Assembly: GCA_018669845.1 (NCBI GenBank)
Contig: JABHSO010000212.1
Coordinates: 62,001 to 126,000 of the forward strand
Direction of reading: 5' to 3'
DNA from: Gammaproteobacteria bacterium
Lineage (GTDB): Bacteria > Pseudomonadota > Gammaproteobacteria > GCA-001735895
DNA length: 64,000 nt
Shown: piece by piece, positions 59,376 through 64,000 of the stretch
How positions within the stretch are numbered: position 1 is the first letter of the stretch
Layout: the number at the start of each line of letters is the position of its first letter
The notes under the pieces: model-generated
Told to the model about the DNA's origin: nothing
Seen by the model: only the letters and a program-made list of their open reading frames with translations
The model's database searches: none
Made by a program: the position numbers and the translations under genes

Positions 59376-60719
59376 TCAGTCGTCGAGAGGTAAAGTGGCC
59401 AGTAATTGAACACCCCGTGATTTCCCCGTACTGCTGATTTTAAACTTACCACCCAGGCTTTCCACTCTTTCGCGTAAGCCGCGTAAACCCATGTGGTCGG
59501 TGTCATTCAGCTTTTCCAGATCTTTATCGTTTATACCGGGACCTGCATCTTTGATTTCTAACGTAAGCTGCCTTTCATGTAATCTGGCAATAACCTGCTG
59601 ATCTATTCCCAGACCATGCCTGACAGCATTATTCAGCCCCTCCTGCACCAGACGATAAATACAGATTTTAATAGACAATTTGAGTTCATCGGGTAATTCA
59701 TCCAGTTTGTGCCTGACTTGTGTGGAAGTTCTTTTTTCGTGCTTATCTATAACTTTAAGGATGGCGGCCCTGGCAGACAGGTCTTTTAATTCTGGAATCA
59801 CCAGGCCAGCCGATAAACTGCGTATTTCCTGTAAGGCATCACTCAGAGCGATCTGTATTTTATCGATCACATCGATATTAGCCTTTACCTGATGATTTTC
59901 TGTTATCTCGGTAACAGAGTCCAGCCGCAGCAACGCAAAGCCAATTGACTGAGCCGGGCCGTCATGCAACTCCGAACCGATGCGTCTGAGGTTCTGCTCG
60001 TTCAGCTCGACAGCACGACTACTGGCCTGCTTTATACGCAAACGTTGGCTCTCAATGAGTTGATGGGCAGTTTTGACGATCCAGTATAAAAACCAGTACA
60101 GAACGACTCCACTAAACAGCGAAACAATGATCACTAGAATTCGACCCTCGCGCAGAGTTTCATATAAAGCTTTTGGGGACTTGTAGAGCTCTACCACACC
60201 TATGACCTGCTGATGCTGGGCGTCCCACACCGGGAAATAGCTTTCAACAAATTTCTCAACATGGTCGGGCAGAAAATGATGTTCCTGTTTGGACTGTTCA
60301 TTGGCATGACCTTCCTTGAATACCCTGACGCCGGTAATGGCCTGATTGAGCTCATCATTATCGGTAAAAGTTTTACCAATTACCTGCTTATCACTGGACC
60401 ATATTATTCTTAGATCTGTATCATAAATTGCGGTGCGAAATACGTCGGGTAAACCCATAATATGATTGAAAAACTCTTCCAGTTCCTGTTTATCCTTGAG
60501 TTCCGTGCTACCACGGAAAGACGGTTCCGTATTATTGATAATGGCGACACTCTGGATGAATTCAGAGCTGATGACCATTTCACGCTGTAATAATTTGTCG
60601 TGAAGAAAAGAAAAAAATACAAACCCGGACACGACACTGATTGTTATGATTGAAACAAAACTGGAGATGGCGAATATCCTGATTAATCCCCAACGTTGAA
60701 TAATGGAAGATATTTTCAC
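59376..60719 (-). CDS. NarX/UhpB-type (HisKA_3) sensor histidine kinase
   Basis: 447 residues. Membrane helix about 14-36, a periplasmic domain to about 190 with a PAS/CACHE-like feel (IYDTDLRIIWSSDKQVIG), second helix about 193-213, phosphoacceptor His252 in RRIGSELHDGPAQSIGF and the HATPase motifs NNAVRHGLG, DAGPGINDKD and GLRGLRERVESLGG. Follows the NarL-type regulator gene after 30 bases, so they pair. A truncated copy lies at 21715-22674. Confidence 0.93.
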   Translation of the reverse strand: MKISSIIQRWGLIRIFAISSFVSIITISVVSGFVFFSFLHDKLLQREMVISSEFIQSVAIINNTEPSFRGSTELKDKQELEEFFNHIMGLPDVFRTAIYDTDLRIIWSSDKQVIGKTFTDNDELNQAITGVRVFKEGHANEQSKQEHHFLPDHVEKFVESYFPVWDAQHQQVIGVVELYKSPKALYETLREGRILVIIVSLFSGVVLYWFLYWIVKTAHQLIESQRLRIKQASSRAVELNEQNLRRIGSELHDGPAQSIGFALLRLDSVTEITENHQVKANIDVIDKIQIALSDALQEIRSLSAGLVIPELKDLSARAAILKVIDKHEKRTSTQVRHKLDELPDELKLSIKICIYRLVQEGLNNAVRHGLGIDQQVIARLHERQLTLEIKDAGPGINDKDLEKLNDTDHMGLRGLRERVESLGGKFKISSTGKSRGVQLLATLPLDD

Positions 60720-60749
60720 TAAAGGTTCCGGGTTGAATAAACGCGGAGT

Positions 60750-61397
60750 TTAATCTCCATGGTGCATTTTTTGCGCGATGAGTGCCGCTTCCACTCGATT
60801 TTTAACCTGCAGTTTTTGCAGAATATTGGTCATATAGTGTTTAATCGTTTTTTCACTTAAAAACAATTCATCAGCGATTTGTTTATTGGTCAGTCCACGC
60901 TCAAGGGCCTTCAAAATAGTACTTTCCCTGTTATTCAATTTTTCCATAACATCTGGTTGTGGTGGTTCGTCATTGTATGAGTGCACCAGTATATTCGTCG
61001 CCAGGCTGGGTGTGATGAAGGTTTCACCGGCAGAAACCTTGCGCACTATATTAACCAGTTCTTTACCGCCAATACCTTTCAGAATATAGGCTTTAGCTCC
61101 CGCCTGTAACGCCGACATCACATTTTTTTCATCCTCAGAAGCCGTTAGCATGATGAGGCTACTGGCGGGCAGGGCTTGATGAATTTCACGGGCCGCTTCA
61201 ACACCTCCACCCGGCATACTGATGTCCAGCAAAATAGTATCTGGAACCAGTTCATGGGCCATTTTTATAGCATCGGAAAAGCTGCCCCCCTGACCAACAA
61301 CTTCAAAATCATCCACCGAATCGAGTGTGCTGCAGACTCCTTCCCGTAACAGGGGATGATCGTCTATAACCAGAATTCGAGTGATCTCAGTTGTCAT
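60750..61397 (-). CDS. NarL/FixJ-family response regulator
   Basis: 215 residues. Receiver with Asp58 in LLDISMPGGG and Lys in AYILKGIGG, then LuxR-type HTH (about 150-210) with NRESTILKALERGLTNKQIADEL and SEKTIKHYMTNILQKLQ. It should bind short inverted repeats in DNA. Candidate sites are the TGGGA/TCCCA dyads. Directly upstream of its kinase gene and downstream of the gspD-like gene on the minus strand. Confidence 0.95.
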   Translation of the reverse strand: MTTEITRILVIDDHPLLREGVCSTLDSVDDFEVVGQGGSFSDAIKMAHELVPDTILLDISMPGGGVEAAREIHQALPASSLIMLTASEDEKNVMSALQAGAKAYILKGIGGKELVNIVRKVSAGETFITPSLATNILVHSYNDEPPQPDVMEKLNNRESTILKALERGLTNKQIADELFLSEKTIKHYMTNILQKLQVKNRVEAALIAQKMHHGD

Positions 61398-61448
61398 ATT
61401 GATGTATTTCCAAACCGTATTGAGTTAATAGTGAGATAGAATATCAAA

Positions 61449-63578
61449 TCAGCTAAGCTGATCAATATTCAGAAATTTAAATTTCTCCTTATATTCTTCA
61501 ATCACCTTATTATTTTCATCATTATTGCGGATTATTTTGGGTGATAACATAATCAGTAATTCAGTGCGAACATCGGAGGTGACAGTTTTTCCGAATAAAA
61601 AACCTATTCCCGGAAGATCGCGAAGCCAGGGTACACCGCTTTTAGTGACTGCACTATTCTTTCTGATGAGTCCACCAAGAATAATGGTTTCGCCGTTGTT
61701 GACCGACACACTGGTATTCAGGTTGCGGTTCAGAAAGGTTCTTTGTCCGGTGGCTGTGTCTATGTCTCCCACATCGATGACTTCCTGTGTGATGGATACA
61801 TTGATGGTTCCGCTGCTGGTTATGGATGGTTTTATTTCCAGAATAATGCCGGTGTCTCTATATTCAACCGAGGTGGCGATTATAGTACCGTTTTCATTGA
61901 CGGCTGCGGTGGGGATAGGCTGCTGGTCGCCCACGCGAATGGAGGCTTTGTGGTTGTTCCTGACCAGCAGTGAGGGGGATGATAAAACATCCACTTTTCC
62001 TTCAGAGGCGAGTAAGCCGAGAACTACATTAATATCTCCACCGTCTCTAACCCCGGAATAGGAAAATGTCTGAGGGAAGTTGAGTATATCGGAAATAACC
62101 GCTGAACCACCGGATGTGGCGTTACCGTGTTCAAAGAACCACTGCATACCATAGCTGAAAGCATCGGTTAACTGAACATCCATGATTGAGACTTCAATCA
62201 GTACCTGTAACGGCTGTATATCAAGCTTGTCTAAAGCCTGTTTTATTTGTTCATACTGGGCAGCTGTAGATGATATTAACAGTGTATTGGTATCATCTGC
62301 GGAGATAATGTTGATGTTTGATTCAGCTTTCGGGGCAGGGGTTGAATCGGTTGTAATTACCGGTTGATCTTTTTCTGGCTTTTTCCCCCACTCACTTAAT
62401 ACAACGGGCTTAGAACCGGGACCGGTAACATCATTGTCCGCCGTTGCAGTGCCCTGTTGACCGCTATCGAACAGTTCACCCAGGGTGGCGGCTAACTCCT
62501 TTGCGGTAGAATTTTTTACCTGGTAAACATGTAGTGTGCTTTCCACACCCTGAGCAGGTATGTCCAGTTTGCGGATCCATTCTTTTACCCGTTGCAGGTA
62601 TTTATGCTGCCGGGTAATGACTAATACTGAATTCAGTCTTTCTATGCTGTCCAGAGTAATGAGATTTAGTGTATCGGCTTCGGTATTGTTAACACTGAGC
62701 ATTTTATTCAGGTCGTCGATAATATCATTGACCCTGGAGTAATGAATATTGATCAAACCAACGTGAGAGCTTTTCATCCAGTCAACGTCAAACATTTCGA
62801 CCGCATCCAGCATATTCCGAACATTTTCACTGGTTCCACCCAGAATAATCAAGTTACGTTTGTCATCGGCCCGTATGATGCTTTCTTTATCAGTCACCGA
62901 TTCCAGAATTTTAACCATTTCAGCGGAGGGTATATAATCTAACGGGATGATTCTATAGCCATAACCCAATTTGGCTTTACCTTCATAATCTCCAAACCCC
63001 AGTACCGAGACAGCGGGTTTGTTTTTAGGAAAAATACGATAATGTCCTTTGCGTTTGACGATGCGTGCTCCGTGTAAATCCAGTACATTTTCCAGCATGT
63101 AAAAAACCGTATTTTTATTCAAAGGTTTTTCTGTCTTGAGCGTGACTATGCCTTTAACTGCTGGATCAATCAGGTAGTTTTCCTGCATAATTTTTCCCAC
63201 CACCAGGGAAATTATTTCCTTGATATCAGCCCCTTCGAAGTTGAGTACGATACCGTCGGGTTTTTCTTCTGCCCTGAGTAATTTCCTGAATCCTTTGACA
63301 TCAAAAATACCGGCTTTACCTTTATTTAAATACTCTATATTTCCCTGTATGGCGCTGACCACAACGGGTTTGTTTTCCAGAATTTTGAAGTCCTGTAAAT
63401 TATCCACTTTGCTGGTACTCAAAGTGCTTTCCTGTAGTAGAGAGTTTTCCGTCGGCTGCACAGCTGCGTTATTTTCCGGGGCGTTATGAGATTGTTTTTG
63501 CGCGGGTGTAACGCAGGCGGTAAGTTGCAAAAAAGCCACCAGGCTAGCAACAAAAATAACGGTTTTTGTAAAATGCAT
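61449..63578 (-). CDS. gspD: Type II secretion secretin GspD (lipoprotein form)
   Basis: 709 residues. Lipobox LTAC gives Cys22, so the secretin can reach the outer membrane by itself. N0-like domain (IVLNFEGADIKEIISLVVGK), N1-N3 domains, a low-complexity loop in N3 (about 385-425), and the secretin core: VLIEVSIMDVQLTD, ASEGKVDVLSSPSLLVRNN, VGDQQPIP and GETIILGGLIRK, with the gate and VPWLRDLPGIGFLFG in standard positions. Length is normal for GspD. Neighbour of a GspC-like gene. It could secrete the extracellular cytochromes, which lack lipoboxes. Confidence 0.94.
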   Translation of the reverse strand: MHFTKTVIFVASLVAFLQLTACVTPAQKQSHNAPENNAAVQPTENSLLQESTLSTSKVDNLQDFKILENKPVVVSAIQGNIEYLNKGKAGIFDVKGFRKLLRAEEKPDGIVLNFEGADIKEIISLVVGKIMQENYLIDPAVKGIVTLKTEKPLNKNTVFYMLENVLDLHGARIVKRKGHYRIFPKNKPAVSVLGFGDYEGKAKLGYGYRIIPLDYIPSAEMVKILESVTDKESIIRADDKRNLIILGGTSENVRNMLDAVEMFDVDWMKSSHVGLINIHYSRVNDIIDDLNKMLSVNNTEADTLNLITLDSIERLNSVLVITRQHKYLQRVKEWIRKLDIPAQGVESTLHVYQVKNSTAKELAATLGELFDSGQQGTATADNDVTGPGSKPVVLSEWGKKPEKDQPVITTDSTPAPKAESNINIISADDTNTLLISSTAAQYEQIKQALDKLDIQPLQVLIEVSIMDVQLTDAFSYGMQWFFEHGNATSGGSAVISDILNFPQTFSYSGVRDGGDINVVLGLLASEGKVDVLSSPSLLVRNNHKASIRVGDQQPIPTAAVNENGTIIATSVEYRDTGIILEIKPSITSSGTINVSITQEVIDVGDIDTATGQRTFLNRNLNTSVSVNNGETIILGGLIRKNSAVTKSGVPWLRDLPGIGFLFGKTVTSDVRTELLIMLSPKIIRNNDENNKVIEEYKEKFKFLNIDQLS

Positions 63579-63591
63579 TGTGAGTATTTAT

Positions 63592-64000
63592 TTACCTTTG
63601 AGCATTGCTGTTGGTTTCTGCTTCTTCATTAAGCAAAAAATCATAGGAATCCCCGGATGTATTGCCGAGGGTCACTTTGGCTGAATCGATACTGGTGACT
63701 TGCCATTCATTTAAATGGTCTTTTTCAAACAGGATATGAGATTGTTGGTGTTGATTATCCCAGATTACCGCCATTTTACTGTCGGGTGTGATGACAATTC
63801 CGGTAATTTCAAGCTGCATTTTGTACACTGTTTTTTTGGGACTAATTTGCACATTTTGTTTTTGGGGAACTATGACCTGTCCGCCAAATATATTATTTTG
63901 TATGACCTGCTGATAGGTTGAAAAACTGTATTTTTTCAAATATTTATCGATGCTCCCCGTCGTTTTAAGTCTAGGCGTGGGCCTGTCAGTCGCTGATGAC
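63592..64000 (-). CDS. GspC-like protein, partial (N-terminus beyond right edge)
   Basis: The frame stays open through the right edge. A TTG at 63939 is not the start, since coding continues upstream (SSATDRPTPRLKTTGSIDKYLKKY). The visible 135 residues include NNIFGGQVIVP, resembling the NLFG motif of GspC, followed by a small beta domain (about residues ITGIVITPDSKMAVIWD...) resembling the homology region that binds GspD. It lies 14 bases before gspD, as gspC does in T2SS operons. No PDZ domain is visible, and PilP-like alternatives are possible. Confidence 0.65.
   Translation of the reverse strand, partial: SSATDRPTPRLKTTGSIDKYLKKYSFSTYQQVIQNNIFGGQVIVPQKQNVQISPKKTVYKMQLEITGIVITPDSKMAVIWDNQHQQSHILFEKDHLNEWQVTSIDSAKVTLGNTSGDSYDFLLNEEAETNSNAQR

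Noticed and set aside
61525..62061. 178-codon plus-strand frame opposite gspD
   Set aside because: The minus-strand secretin is unmistakable over this interval; the plus-strand frame has no ribosome site.

Overview
The window looks like chromosome of an AT-rich, Gram-negative gammaproteobacterium. Supporting features are DNA polymerase II (polB), an AaaT/YhhY-like acetyltransferase, a type II secretion secretin, many Sec signal peptides and lipoboxes, and cytochromes that need a CcsA/ResB (system II) maturation pair. No rRNA and no complete tRNA gene is present.

Layout. 0-10.7 kb is housekeeping and accessory chromosome: a cytochrome c cut by the left edge, a PEP mutase/isocitrate lyase-family enzyme, a thioredoxin-DsbD-like membrane protein, a decayed Gfo/Idh/MocA oxidoreductase, a cupin, then a tight run of phosphotransferase, IMPase-family phosphatase, polB and HAD phosphatase. 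10.7-13.5 kb holds small genes and two GNAT acetyltransferases. 13.5-20.3 kb is a mobile-DNA region: a possible integrase remnant, a 3' fragment of an elongator tRNA-Met (candidate att site) and a translationally coupled pair of very large tyrosine-recombinase-like proteins. One of these carries a degenerate and a complete catalytic set in the same chain. 20.7-26 kb is scarred DNA: an ISL3 transposase fragment joined to an unknown fragment joined to a truncated histidine kinase that duplicates the intact one at 59.4-60.7 kb, then a DUF5666 lipoprotein and a TMEM165/GDT1 gene fused by deletion to half a uracil-DNA glycosylase.

26-55.6 kb is the core of the window: a large multiheme c-type cytochrome locus. 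It encodes a PAS sensor kinase, CcsA and ResB for heme attachment, a TlpA-like thioredoxin, an NtrC-family activator with a soluble kinase, several mono- to triheme cytochromes, paired beta-propeller proteins (two Reg_prop, two NHL lipoproteins), a tetraheme cytochrome with exactly eight histidines for four hemes, a parvulin-type prolyl isomerase, an outer-membrane barrel, two sets of triheme c7-type proteins arranged symmetrically around two helical proteins, an 11-heme cytochrome and a cytochrome P460. Four sequences with exact sigma-54 -24/-12 geometry sit before operons in this locus. The simplest reading (inference) is a sigma-54-controlled extracellular electron-transfer system: periplasmic cytochromes, an outer-membrane barrel and secreted or filament-forming multiheme cytochromes. 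A TIR-domain gene, probably a defence gene, is inserted within it.

55.8-64 kb, mostly on the minus strand, carries a cellulose-synthase-like glycosyltransferase with a TPR/outer-membrane partner (likely exopolysaccharide synthesis and export), a NarX/NarL-like two-component pair, and a GspD secretin with a GspC-like partial gene running off the right edge.
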